Of a stretch of DNA of 64,000 nucleotides, positions 30,219-40,080 are shown in pieces (the first letter of the stretch is position 1; every line of letters begins with the position of its first letter). Position numbers and translations under genes: made by a program. The DNA comes from Gammaproteobacteria bacterium (GTDB taxonomy: Bacteria; Pseudomonadota; Gammaproteobacteria; Granulosicoccales; Granulosicoccaceae): contig PDPU01000039.1 of NCBI GenBank assembly GCA_002746645.1, forward strand, positions 1-64,000, written 5' to 3'. The notes beneath the pieces are model-generated. The model made no database searches and had not been told where the DNA came from. It saw only the letters and a list, made by a program, of their open reading frames with translations.

Positions 30219-31316
30219 TCAGGCGGCAACGGAAAAGGTTTCAAGCCAGGCGCGCACCTGTTCTTTCGCATCGACGAGCGGCGGTGGCAACCCGGGCTCG
30301 GTCCGGTATTCGGTGAAGCGGCGATCGAAGCTCTGACCGGGCAGCCAGCGCTCGAAGAGTTCCGCATTGGCGGCGTCGAACTGCGCCTGGAAGGCTTCGG
30401 CTTCGGCCCGGGGCGGCAGTACCTTGCCGTAGTCATCCCTGATGGTTTCGACGTGTCGGACGAAATCCCGGCGCTTTCCCCGAAGAGCTCTCGCAAGCGC
30501 CACGTCGGAAACGCCGTTCGAGTTGCCGTCGGCCATACTCGAGTTCTGACGTCGCTCGGTATTCGGAAGCCTTTCCACGAGACGGTTGAAGGTGTAGAGC
30601 AGTTGCTGGGCAGTCCAGCTCAACGCTTCATTCTCCACCGCCGGAATGGTGAGACCGAGCGCCGCGGAGTCGAGTCCGACGAGTTCGAAGAAGTCACGCA
30701 CCGCGTCGCCTCCAACGAGTTTGTCGCGCTCGAAAACCCGCACCCGCATACACCTGTCGCCAAAGACGCACGACCATCTCTCCAGCAGACCGAGGAAGTT
30801 GTAGTAGGGAGAGTTCGGATGGATTCGCGAGAAATCGAAGGGTTTCGTCAAACCCGCTCGCAACGCGGTATTGTGGGCACTCAGGGCAAAACGATCCTGT
30901 CGTCGGAGGTAGACGACGATCTCGACCTCATCGTAGAGAGATGACAGGAAGTCCGCCAGCCGCTCCACTTCCTCGGGTTCCACGAGGGTCGACTGCAAGT
31001 GCTCTGACGAGTACACCACTACCGATTCGTTGCGTTGCCGTTGAAACTGCTGTACTTCGGCACGGTGCCTGTCGGCGAATTCGCGTCGCCATTTCTCGTC
31101 GACATCGTCTGCCGATGCAAGTCTGGCAAAATTCAGCATGAATGGCGGCGGCGTGTCCTTGCAGAACATCACCAAACGAAAGTTGCTCTGCAGACCAGCG
31201 CTGATCGGAAACAACCATCCTCGCCGGGCCAGTTCGTCACGATTGATGAACAGACCCGACTGGATCGAGGTAGTACCCGTCTTTTCGGTGCCGATATGTA
31301 CAATCGCCTTGCGCAT
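30219..31316 (-). CDS. Sulfotransferase-like protein
   Basis: MRKAIVHIGTEKTGTTSIQSGLFINRDELARRGWLFP (PAPS-loop-like TEKTGTTS); ORF track extends to 31340. Confidence 0.75.
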   Translation of the reverse strand: MRKAIVHIGTEKTGTTSIQSGLFINRDELARRGWLFPISAGLQSNFRLVMFCKDTPPPFMLNFARLASADDVDEKWRREFADRHRAEVQQFQRQRNESVVVYSSEHLQSTLVEPEEVERLADFLSSLYDEVEIVVYLRRQDRFALSAHNTALRAGLTKPFDFSRIHPNSPYYNFLGLLERWSCVFGDRCMRVRVFERDKLVGGDAVRDFFELVGLDSAALGLTIPAVENEALSWTAQQLLYTFNRLVERLPNTERRQNSSMADGNSNGVSDVALARALRGKRRDFVRHVETIRDDYGKVLPPRAEAEAFQAQFDAANAELFERWLPGQSFDRRFTEYRTEPGLPPPLVDAKEQVRAWLETFSVAA

Positions 31317-31417
31317 TGCCTGCTGCATCTCCTGCACCACGACGACATGTCGTGATCAAGCAGGCCTCAGGCAAGTTTCGCGCCGATGCCGAAAATGGTG
31401 AACCACGCTGACGACAA

Positions 31418-31433
31418 CGGTTTACGTGAACCG
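31418..31433. promoter_or_regulatory. Near-perfect 16-bp palindrome CGGTTTACGTGAACCG (candidate operator 1)
   Basis: One symmetric mismatch relative to CGGTTCACGTGAACCG; upstream of the sulfotransferase-like gene. Confidence 0.5.
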
Positions 31434-31480
31434 TCGAGGGGCGGTTTCCGAGATGCCGGTCACGCTTCAGCGCCGAAAAA

Positions 31481-31496
31481 CGATTCACGTGAACCG
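31481..31496. promoter_or_regulatory. Near-perfect 16-bp palindrome CGATTCACGTGAACCG (candidate operator 2)
   Basis: One symmetric mismatch relative to CGGTTCACGTGAACCG; exactly 63 bp from operator 1. Confidence 0.5.
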
Positions 31497-31607
31497 GAAA
31501 ATGCCCGTTCCTGCGAACAGGGTCACGCTGCCGAAGCCTGTCACGAAGCCTGGCTCTCGCCCGGTGTTTCCGTCGCTCGCGAGACGGCACGCCGCCTCTG
31601 CCCGGAC

Positions 31608-32801
31608 TCAGCGCACCAGCGACTCGAACAACGCGTCCGCCATCGAATGCGCGGTCGACGCACTGGATGACAGAATGTTGACATGCGCCATCTTGCGCCC
31701 AGCTCGCGCCTCGCGCTTGCCGTAGAGATGCAGATGGGCGTCGGGCAGGTCCAGCAGCGCCTGCCAATGGGGCCGATCGATTGCTGCTTGTCCGGTGCTG
31801 CCATCGAGCCACAGATCGCCGAGAAGATTCAGCATGCTCACGGGTGACAGCAGCGTGGTGGCAGCTGGCGGCAAGGCGCAGAGCATGCGCAGTTGCTGCT
31901 CGAACTGCGAACTGGCCGTGGCATCGAGCGTGTAGTGACCACTGTTGTGCGGCCGAGGCGCCATTTCGTTGAAGAGCAGCCGGCCCGCACCGTCGATGAA
32001 GAACTCCACCGCCATGACACCCACGTAGTCGAGGTGCACGGCCAGACATTCTGCCTGCTCGGCCGCCTGACGCAACAGATGCGCCGGCTGTGCACTCGGC
32101 ACGGTGGAAGTATGCAGGATGCCGTTCCGATGCACGTTGTCGGCAATCGGAAACTCGACCACCTTGTCATCGTAGCCGCGTGCCAGCACCACCGAGATTT
32201 CGCCGGCCAGCTCGATACGCTCTTCCAGCACACAATCCACCTGCCACTCGCGCAATGTGGTGGTCAGATCTTCCCGGCTGCCGATGTGACGCTGCCCCTT
32301 GCCGTCGTAGCCAAGTCGGTCGATCTTGAGAATGGCAGGATAACTGGTATTTTCTGCAGCTTTGACGAGCTCATCGGCAAGGTTTTCAACACCCGCCAGT
32401 CGTGAAACTTCGAGAAAACACCAGCGCACGGGCCGGAGCCCCGCGGCTTCTGCCGCCAGCTTCTCTGCCCGACGGCTCTGTGCCACACGCACGGCATCGG
32501 CCGACGGCGCAAGACGCGTCATCCGGGCGATGCGATCGAGACTGGCAGCGGGCACGTTCTCGAACTCGATACTGACGGCAGCACAGGCCCGGGCCAGTTG
32601 CTCGAGCGCTTCGGTGTCGTCATAGGCCGCCACCAGCGGATGATCGGCGAGTTGCATCGCCGGTGCCGACGGATCCGGGTCGAGCACCCATACGGGATAG
32701 CCGAGGCGTCGCGCCTCGAGCACGAAAAAGCGTCCGAGCTGTCCGCCGCCGATCATGCCGATGGACGTACCCGGGAGCAACGGCCGGTGCAGGATGTTCA
32801 T
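31608..32801 (-). CDS. purK: 5-(carboxyamino)imidazole ribonucleotide synthase
   Basis: GTSIGMIGGGQLGRFFVLEARRLGYPVWVLDPDPSAPAMQLADHPLVAAYDD...FNEMAPRPHNSGHYTLDA. Confidence 0.95.
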   Translation of the reverse strand: MNILHRPLLPGTSIGMIGGGQLGRFFVLEARRLGYPVWVLDPDPSAPAMQLADHPLVAAYDDTEALEQLARACAAVSIEFENVPAASLDRIARMTRLAPSADAVRVAQSRRAEKLAAEAAGLRPVRWCFLEVSRLAGVENLADELVKAAENTSYPAILKIDRLGYDGKGQRHIGSREDLTTTLREWQVDCVLEERIELAGEISVVLARGYDDKVVEFPIADNVHRNGILHTSTVPSAQPAHLLRQAAEQAECLAVHLDYVGVMAVEFFIDGAGRLLFNEMAPRPHNSGHYTLDATASSQFEQQLRMLCALPPAATTLLSPVSMLNLLGDLWLDGSTGQAAIDRPHWQALLDLPDAHLHLYGKREARAGRKMAHVNILSSSASTAHSMADALFESLVR

Positions 32802-32821
32802 GTCAGCATCATGCCTCGGGG

Positions 32822-33499
32822 TCACTGGCCGTCGGCCACGGGCGGCAACTGCATCGCCCCGGCACGTTCTCGCTGCTCCTCGCGAAACCGGGCGAGCGCA
32901 TCGGCCAGCGCAGCATCGTGATTGGCAAGCAGCGACACCGCGAACAGACCGGCGTTGGCCGCACCGGCCTCACCGATGGCAAAGGTGGCCACCGGCACCC
33001 CCTTCGGCATCTGCACGATCGAGAGCAGCGAATCCTGCCCCTGAAGATGACGTGACGCCACGGGCACGCCGAGCACCGGCACCGTGGTCTTGGCCGCGAG
33101 CATGCCGGGCAGATGTGCCGCACCGCCGGCTCCGGCAATGATGCAGGCCAGCCCGCGTTCGCGCGCACTTTCGGCGTAGGCAAACATGGCATCGGGCTGG
33201 CGGTGCGCCGACAGCACCCTCGCCTCGTGCTCGATCGAGAAACGGTCGAGCATCTCGACGGCGCGCCGCATGGTCGGCCAGTCACTGTCACTGCCCATCA
33301 CCACGCCGACGCGGGTGGGCGTCACGGTGGCAGATTCACCAGCCGTCGTGGAGGCGCTCGTGGAGGTGCTCGTGGTGGTGCTCGTGGAAGCACTCGTGGA
33401 GGCGCTGGCGGAAGCGCGCGTGGGGGCGGTCATGGCGCTGGGGTCCGTCATTCGGGGAACGCGCAAGTATACTGGATCAGCCCATCCGGCCAGTTTCAT
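32822..33499 (-). CDS. purE: N5-CAIR mutase with low-complexity N-terminal extension
   Basis: [41 protein letters not shown]...[25 protein letters not shown]; preceded by Ser/Ala/Thr-rich repeats. Confidence 0.93.
   Translation of the reverse strand: MKLAGWADPVYLRVPRMTDPSAMTAPTRASASASTSASTSTTTSTSTSASTTAGESATVTPTRVGVVMGSDSDWPTMRRAVEMLDRFSIEHEARVLSAHRQPDAMFAYAESARERGLACIIAGAGGAAHLPGMLAAKTTVPVLGVPVASRHLQGQDSLLSIVQMPKGVPVATFAIGEAGAANAGLFAVSLLANHDAALADALARFREEQRERAGAMQLPPVADGQ
33345..33440. repeat. 12-bp coding tandem repeat in the purE 5' region (eight units)
   Basis: ctcgtggaggtg-type units read on the plus strand; minus strand encodes [30 protein letters not shown]. Confidence 0.8.
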
Positions 33500-33522
33500 C
33501 TCATTGCGGCTGCATCACATCC

Positions 33523-34416
33523 ATGAATGACGGTTACCACGCGACGGCCATCACCTCCCTGCCGCTGACCTACAGCGGCAAGGTGCGCGACATCTACGCC
33601 ATCGACGAGCAGTACTGGCTCATCGTCGCCAGTGATCGCGTCTCGGCCTTCGACGTGATCCTGCCAACGATCCTGCCCGGCAAGGGGCGCCTGTTGACCG
33701 AACTCGCACTGTTCTGGTTTCGTCAGGTCGAACCGATCATCGGCAATCACCTCGTCGACCTGCCACTCGAAGCCGTGCTGCCCGATGCAGAGGAGCGGCG
33801 TGCTGTCGAGGGGCGTTCGATGGTGGTCAGACGCCTTGATGCCGTGCCCTACGAGGCCGTCGTCAGAGGCTACCTCTCGGGTTCGGGCTGGAAGGACTAC
33901 ACGGCAACGGGCGCGATCTGCGGCGTAAGCCTGGGCGAAGGCCTCAAGGAAAGCGCACAGCTCGATGCCCCGATCTTCACGCCGGCAACCAAAGCCGCCG
34001 TGGGCGATCATGACGAAAACGTGAGTTTCGAGCACATGAGCGAGGCACTCGGCCCTGATCTGGCCAACAGGATCCGCGAGGTCAGTCTTGCGCTGTATCG
34101 CCACGGCGCCGAATACGCGTGCCAGCGCGGGCTCATTCTTGCCGACACCAAGTTCGAGTTCGGGCTCGACGCCGCGGGCGAGCTTCGCCTCATGGACGAG
34201 GTACTGACGCCCGACTCTTCACGCTTCTGGGAAGCCTCGAGCTGGCAGCCGGGCACCACCCCTGCGAGCTTCGACAAGCAATACCTCCGAAACTGGCTCG
34301 AGACCCTTGACTGGAACCGGCAGCCGCCCGGCCCCGCCATTCCCGACGAGGTCGCCGAAGGAACGCTCGCCCGCTACCGGGAGGCACTGGTGCGCCTGAC
34401 CGGCAAGACGGGCTGA
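33523..34416 (+). CDS. purC: SAICAR synthase
   Basis: YSGKVRDIYAIDEQYWLIVASDRVSAFDVILPTILPGKGRLLTELALFWF...DTKFEFGLDAAGELRLMDEVLTPDSSRFW. Confidence 0.96.
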   Translation: MNDGYHATAITSLPLTYSGKVRDIYAIDEQYWLIVASDRVSAFDVILPTILPGKGRLLTELALFWFRQVEPIIGNHLVDLPLEAVLPDAEERRAVEGRSMVVRRLDAVPYEAVVRGYLSGSGWKDYTATGAICGVSLGEGLKESAQLDAPIFTPATKAAVGDHDENVSFEHMSEALGPDLANRIREVSLALYRHGAEYACQRGLILADTKFEFGLDAAGELRLMDEVLTPDSSRFWEASSWQPGTTPASFDKQYLRNWLETLDWNRQPPGPAIPDEVAEGTLARYREALVRLTGKTG

Positions 34417-34435
34417 GCAGGCCGGCGGCTTCCAG

Positions 34436-34487
34436 GCAGAACGCACCCGCCGCTTCCAGGGGTTCCTGTACGGCAAATGCGTTCTGC
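34436..34487. terminator. 10-bp perfect inverted repeat between convergent purC and fba (possible bidirectional terminator)
   Basis: GCAGAACGCA (34436-34445) and TGCGTTCTGC (34478-34487); no U-tract. Confidence 0.35.
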
Positions 34488-34512
34488 GGGTTCAGGCCTT
34501 CACAGGCCGTCG

Positions 34513-35562
34513 TCAGGCGACGGTCACTGTCTCGTCGAGATACACGTCCTGAATGGCGTGAAGAAGTTCGACCCCTTCCTTCATGGGTTTCTGGAAGGCC
34601 TTGCGTCCCGAGATCAGTCCCATGCCACCGGCGCGCTTGTTGATGACCGCGGTACGCACCGCCTGATGGAGGTCGTCGGCACCCGAGCCACCGCCCGAGT
34701 TGATGAGACCGGCACGACCCATGTAGCAGTTCGCCACCTGGTAGCGGTTGAGGTCGATCGGGTGATCGGTGGTGAGTTCGCTGTAGACCTTTTCGTGGGT
34801 GTTGCCGAACTTGATTGCCGTGTAACCACCGTTCGATTCGGCCTGCTTCTGCTTGACGATGTCGGCCTGAAGGGTGGCGGCGATGTGGTTGGCCTGACCG
34901 GTGAGGTCGGCCGCCGTGTGATAGTCCTTGCCGTCCTTCTTGAACTCGGGATTGCGGAGATAGGCCCAGAGCACCGTCATCATGCCGAGTTCGTGCGCAC
35001 GATGGAAGGCATCGGAGATTTCCTGAATCTGACGGCGCGAGTCGGGCGAGCCGAAGTAGATGGTCGCACCCACCGAGAGCGCACCGAGGTCGAAGGCCTG
35101 CTCCACCTGCGCAAAGAGCGTCTGCTCGTACATTGCCGGCAGCGTCAGGGTCTCGTTGTGGTTGAGCTTGACCATGAAGGGAATGCGGTGCGCATAGCGG
35201 CGCGACACCGAACCGAGCACGCCCAGGGTCGAGGCGACGCAGTTGCAGCCCCCCTCGATGGCAAGTTCGACGATGTTGGCTGGATCGAAGTAGATCGGGT
35301 TCGGCGCGAACGAGGCGCCCGCCGAATGCTCGATGCCCTGGTCGACAGGAAGGATGGAGACAAAGCCGGTGCCGGCAAGGCGGCCTGAATCGAACACCTG
35401 CTGCATCGCGCGCATGGTGCCCGGTCCGCGGTCACTGACCGAAACCACGCGGTCGACGAAATCGGGCCCCGGCAGCTGCAGTTGCTCGCGAGCGATGCCT
35501 TCGCACTTGTGGGCAAGCAGGTACTCCGCCTCATCACCGAGAATGGACTCGATCGTACTCAT
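34513..35562 (-). CDS. fbaB: Class I (DhnA/FbaB-type) fructose-bisphosphate aldolase
   Basis: [53 protein letters not shown]...FMVKLNHNE. Confidence 0.92.
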   Translation of the reverse strand: MSTIESILGDEAEYLLAHKCEGIAREQLQLPGPDFVDRVVSVSDRGPGTMRAMQQVFDSGRLAGTGFVSILPVDQGIEHSAGASFAPNPIYFDPANIVELAIEGGCNCVASTLGVLGSVSRRYAHRIPFMVKLNHNETLTLPAMYEQTLFAQVEQAFDLGALSVGATIYFGSPDSRRQIQEISDAFHRAHELGMMTVLWAYLRNPEFKKDGKDYHTAADLTGQANHIAATLQADIVKQKQAESNGGYTAIKFGNTHEKVYSELTTDHPIDLNRYQVANCYMGRAGLINSGGGSGADDLHQAVRTAVINKRAGGMGLISGRKAFQKPMKEGVELLHAIQDVYLDETVTVA

Positions 35563-35655
35563 GGATTGTTCTCCTGATGTATGTATGTCGTTGATCCGAT
35601 CCGGAATCGTGAACCCTGGCCACCTGAATTGCCGTGACCTGTATCAAAAGCCGCA

Positions 35656-36849
35656 CTACGGATCGGCGTTCTCCGAACGGGATCGGAGCATCTCGACGGC
35701 AGGCAGCTCCTTGCCTTCGAGAAACTCGAGAAATGCGCCGCCGCCCGTGGAAATGTATGAGACGCGCTTGGCGATGCCGTACTTGTCGATGGCCGCAAGC
35801 GTATCACCGCCACCGGCAATCGAAAAGCCGTCGGCATCGGCGATGGCTTCCGAGAGAACGCGCGTGCCTGCGGCGAAGGCATCGAACTCGAAGACGCCAA
35901 CGGGGCCGTTCCAGACGATCGTGGCCGACTGCGCAATCATTTCCGCAAAGGTTTCCGCCGCCGCAGGGCCGATGTCGAGAATCATCTCGTCGTCGGCTAC
36001 TTCCGAGACGGCACAGATGCGTGCCTCGGCATCGGCACTGAATTCCTTCGCACAGACCACATCCTCGGGGATCGGTATGGACGAGCCTCGTGCCTTCGCC
36101 TTCGCCATGAGCGCCTTTGCGGTATCGACAAGATCTTCCTCGTACAGCGACTTGCCGACCGAGTGTCCGGCCGCGGCGATGAAGGTGTTGGCGATGCCAC
36201 CACCGACGAGCAGTTGATCCACCTTCTCGACGAGCGATTCGAGCACGGTGAGCTTGGTCGAGACCTTCGAACCACCGACGATGGCCATCATCGGGTGTGC
36301 CGGATTTTCGACCGCCAGCGCCAGCGCATCGAGTTCCTTCGCGAGCAGGGGCCCCGCAGCCGCGATCGGTGCGTGCATGCCGACGGCGTGCGTCGACGCC
36401 TGGGCACGGTGAGCGGTGCCGAATGCATCCATGGCGTAGATGTCGCAGAGCGCGGCATAGCGCCGACCCAGAGCGTCGTCGTTGGCCTTTTCGCCCACGT
36501 TGAAGCGCACGTTCTCGAGCAGCACGATTTCACCGCCCTCGAGCTCGGGTGCCGTGTCGAGGTAATCCGTCACGAGGCGCACGGGCTGATCGAGGATTTC
36601 GGCCAGGCGCTCGGCAACCGGCGCCAGTGACGACGCCTCATCGGGCGCGCCTTCGGTGGGTCTGCCGAGATGCGACATGACCAGCACCCGCGCACCGGCT
36701 TCGAGCGCATATTGCAAGGTTGGCACCGACGCCCTGATGCGCTGGTCGGAAGTGATGTTGCCTTCGTCATCAAGCGGCACGTTGAGATCCTGACGAATCA
36801 GCACGCGCTGGCCCGAGAGTGGCAACTCGGTCAGAAGATTCATGAGCAT
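35656..36849 (-). CDS. pgk: Phosphoglycerate kinase
   Basis: [39 protein letters not shown]...[12 protein letters not shown]...[16 protein letters not shown]. Confidence 0.97.
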   Translation of the reverse strand: MLMNLLTELPLSGQRVLIRQDLNVPLDDEGNITSDQRIRASVPTLQYALEAGARVLVMSHLGRPTEGAPDEASSLAPVAERLAEILDQPVRLVTDYLDTAPELEGGEIVLLENVRFNVGEKANDDALGRRYAALCDIYAMDAFGTAHRAQASTHAVGMHAPIAAAGPLLAKELDALALAVENPAHPMMAIVGGSKVSTKLTVLESLVEKVDQLLVGGGIANTFIAAAGHSVGKSLYEEDLVDTAKALMAKAKARGSSIPIPEDVVCAKEFSADAEARICAVSEVADDEMILDIGPAAAETFAEMIAQSATIVWNGPVGVFEFDAFAAGTRVLSEAIADADGFSIAGGGDTLAAIDKYGIAKRVSYISTGGGAFLEFLEGKELPAVEMLRSRSENADP

Positions 36850-36861
36850 GAGTGCAACTCC

Positions 36862-37829
36862 TCAGCTTGCAGCCATCGCCGCCCTGGCGGTGTCGAGCAT
36901 GCGGCAGGAGAAACCCCACTCGTTGTCGTACCAGGACACCACCTTGACGAGATTGCCGTTCTTGACACGCGTGAGATCGGCATCGATGTTCGACGACGAC
37001 GATGTATGGTTGTAGTCGATCGACACCAGAGGTTCCTCGCTGTACACGAGCACCTTGCCATCGGCTGCCGACTTCAGCACCGCGTTGACCTCCTCGACCG
37101 TCACCTTGCGGGCGGCGGTGAAGGTGAGATCCACCATCGACACATTGACCGTGGGTACGCGCACGGCGAAGCCGTCGAGCCTGCCGTCGAGTTCGGGCAA
37201 CACCAGCCCCACGGCCCTGGCCGCACCCGTGGTGGTCGGAATCATGGATATCGCAGCCGCCCGCCCGCGCCGCGGATCCTTGTGCCAGGTATCGGTCAGT
37301 ACCTGACTGTTCGTATAGGCATGAACGGTGGTCATGAGACCGTGCTCGATGCCGATACCCTCGTGCAGGGCCTTCGCGAGGGGCGCAAGACAATTGGTGG
37401 TGCAGGAGGCGTTCGAGATGATCCGATCGGACGCCTTCAGCACGCCCTCGTTGACGCCATAGACCACGGTTGCGTCTACCTCGCCGCGACCGGGCGCGGA
37501 CATCAGCAGCTTCTTCGCACCGCTGTCGATGTGCTTCATGGCGGTTTCGCGTGTCCGGAACACCCCGGTGCATTCCATGACCATGTCGATGCCGAGATCC
37601 TTCCAGGGCAGCTTCGCCGGGTCGCGCTCGGCGAAGACCTTGAGTTGATCACCGTTGAAAAGCGACCGTGAGCGGTGTCGTAGCGCGTGAGAAGCGCGTT
37701 GGTCTCGAGGTCGCCGAGGTCGTTGATGGCGACGATGTCGAACTCCGACGTGCGATCGAGTTCGTGCACGGCACGGAGAATGCCGCGGCCGATGCGGCCA
37801 TAGCCGTTGATGGCAATCCTGATACTCAT
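36862..37829 (-). pseudogene. gap: Glyceraldehyde-3-phosphate dehydrogenase interrupted by a frameshift/deletion near codon 57
   Basis: N-terminus [24 protein letters not shown]...YDTAHGRF is in one frame (37829-37659); [18 protein letters not shown]...[15 protein letters not shown]...[11 protein letters not shown] continues in another to 36862. Confidence 0.88.
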
Positions 37830-37934
37830 TGGCGTTTGCTACCTCTTGTGTTTGCTGTCTGTCCGGTCCTGCGAGCGCTGTCGATGACGGCAACGAAGCC
37901 GGACAATACCGAAATCGTCGTTCAGTCCAATCCG

Positions 37935-39932
37935 TCAGACACCCTGCAGCGTATCGCGTACCAGTGACACGAGTGCGTCGGCAGAGATGCCGAAATGCTC
38001 GAAGACATCTTTCGCCGGGCCCGATTCACCGAAGGTGTCGATGCCGAGCACCGCACCCTCGAGACCGACGTACTTGCGCCAGAGATCCGGCATGCCGGCT
38101 TCCACGGCGACGCGCGGCACCCCGGGCGGCAAGACCTCACGCTGCCAGTCGCTGTCCTGGGCGTCGAAGACATCGGTGCTCGGCATGCTCACCACGCGCG
38201 CGGCCACCCCGCCTTCCGCGAGCGTCGCCGCCGCGTCCATGGCCAGCGCCACCTCCGAGCCCGTGGCAATGAGCACCACGTCGGGTGTGCCGTCGGTATC
38301 GGCGATGACGTAGCCCCCTTTCGAGATGGCAGCAAGGCGAGCCTCGTCGCGCTCGCGATGCGGCAACGTCTGACGCGTCAGCACGAGGCTCGTCGGGCCG
38401 TTCTGCCGTTCGATGGCATGACGCCAGGCCACTGCCGTTTCCACCGCGTCACAGGGACGCCACAGCGACATGTTGGGCATGAGCCGCAGCGTGGCCGTCT
38501 GCTCGACGGGCTGGTGCGTGGGGCCATCCTCGCCAAGGCCGATGGAGTCGTGGGTGAACACGTAGATCACGCGCTGCCGCATGAGCGCCGACATGCGCAG
38601 GGCATTGCGCGCGTATTCGGAGAACATCAGGAAGGTGGCAACGTAGGGAATGAAGCCACCGTGCAGCGCGAGGCCGTTGGCGATGGCCGCCATGCCGAAT
38701 TCGCGCACGCCGAAGTTGATGTAGTTGCCGTCCGGATTGGCGAGAATCTCGCGCGAACCCTCCCAGAGGGTGAGGTTGGAGCCCGCGAGGTCGGCCGAGC
38801 CACCGATGAGTTCGGGCAGCGCCGGAGCGTAACCGTTCAGGGCCATCTGCGAAGCCTTGCGCGAGGCCACGTCGGGAGCGTCCGCGACCACCTTCGCGAG
38901 GTAGGCATCGGCGGCAGCCGGCCAGTCGTTCGGCAAGGTCGAGTCCATGCGGCGGCGGTATTCGTCGGCGAGTTCCGGATACTCGTTCGCCCAGGCGTCA
39001 AGGCGTGCCTGCCAGGCGCTTTCGCGTTCGGCACCGGCCTCGCGCGCATTCCAGCCCGCCGCGATGGGCGCCGGAATTTCGAAGGGGGCGTGTGGCCAGC
39101 CGAGCGCCTTCCTCGCCAGTGCGATTTCGTCGTCACCGAGCGGGGCGCCGTGGCTCGCTTCCTTCCCGCCCTTGTTGGGTGAACCGAAGCCGATGGTGGT
39201 GCGTGCGCAGATGAGCGTGGGCCGCGAGGATTCCTCGCGTGCTGCCTTGATAGCGGCATCGATGGCTTCGCCATCATGCCCGTCGACGCCGGGGATGACC
39301 TGCCAGCCGTAGGCCGCGAAGCGCTCCGCGACGTTCTCGGTGAACCAGCCTTCGACTTCACCATCGATGGAAATGCCGTTGTCGTCGTAGACCACGATGA
39401 GCTTGCCGAGACCGAGCGTGCCGGCAAGTGACGCGACCTCGTGCGAGATGCCCTCCATCAGGCAGCCGTCGCCGACGAAGCAGTAGGTGTGGTGATCGAC
39501 GATCACGTGTTCGCCACGATTGAACTGCGCCGCGAGCGTGCGTTCGGCGACCGCCATGCCGACGGCGTTGGCCAGACCCTGCCCCAGCGGCCCGGTCGTG
39601 GTTTCGACACCGGGCGCGTAACCGACTTCGGGATGGCCCGGCGTCCTGCTGTGCAGCTGGCGGAAGTTCTGCAGTTCCTCGATCGGCAGGTCGTAGCCCG
39701 AAAGATGCAGCAGCGAATACAGGAGCATCGACCCGTGACCGTTGCTGAGCACGAAACGGTCGCGGTTGTGCCATCCGGGGTTGGCCGGATTGTGCGAGAG
39801 GTGGCTGTTCCAGAGCACCTCGGCAATGTCGGCCATGCCCATGGGAGCACCCGGGTGCCCGGAGTTCGCCCGCTGCACGGCGTCCATGCTGAGGGCGCGG
39901 ATCGCGTTGGCGAGTTCGCGGCGAGTGGCCAT
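37935..39932 (-). CDS. tkt: Transketolase
   Basis: [36 protein letters not shown]...[18 protein letters not shown]...[19 protein letters not shown]. Confidence 0.97.
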   Translation of the reverse strand: MATRRELANAIRALSMDAVQRANSGHPGAPMGMADIAEVLWNSHLSHNPANPGWHNRDRFVLSNGHGSMLLYSLLHLSGYDLPIEELQNFRQLHSRTPGHPEVGYAPGVETTTGPLGQGLANAVGMAVAERTLAAQFNRGEHVIVDHHTYCFVGDGCLMEGISHEVASLAGTLGLGKLIVVYDDNGISIDGEVEGWFTENVAERFAAYGWQVIPGVDGHDGEAIDAAIKAAREESSRPTLICARTTIGFGSPNKGGKEASHGAPLGDDEIALARKALGWPHAPFEIPAPIAAGWNAREAGAERESAWQARLDAWANEYPELADEYRRRMDSTLPNDWPAAADAYLAKVVADAPDVASRKASQMALNGYAPALPELIGGSADLAGSNLTLWEGSREILANPDGNYINFGVREFGMAAIANGLALHGGFIPYVATFLMFSEYARNALRMSALMRQRVIYVFTHDSIGLGEDGPTHQPVEQTATLRLMPNMSLWRPCDAVETAVAWRHAIERQNGPTSLVLTRQTLPHRERDEARLAAISKGGYVIADTDGTPDVVLIATGSEVALAMDAAATLAEGGVAARVVSMPSTDVFDAQDSDWQREVLPPGVPRVAVEAGMPDLWRKYVGLEGAVLGIDTFGESGPAKDVFEHFGISADALVSLVRDTLQGV

Positions 39933-40046
39933 TGGACATCCTGAATCTGGAAACGACTCGTCAGTATACCGTCAGCAAGGAACGAAACGCGCACTGGCAC
40001 ACACTAAAACCACGATTTCGTTCGCATTTAGTCAGCCAGCTCGTAG

Positions 40047-40052
40047 TATAAT
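40047..40052 (+). promoter_or_regulatory. Candidate -10 element (TATAAT) upstream of rpoD
   Basis: Exact TATAAT 34 bp upstream of the assigned rpoD ATG; no convincing -35 at 16-18 bp. Confidence 0.35.
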
Positions 40053-40080
40053 AATGGGTTTGGTCGACCATCGAGGGAAC

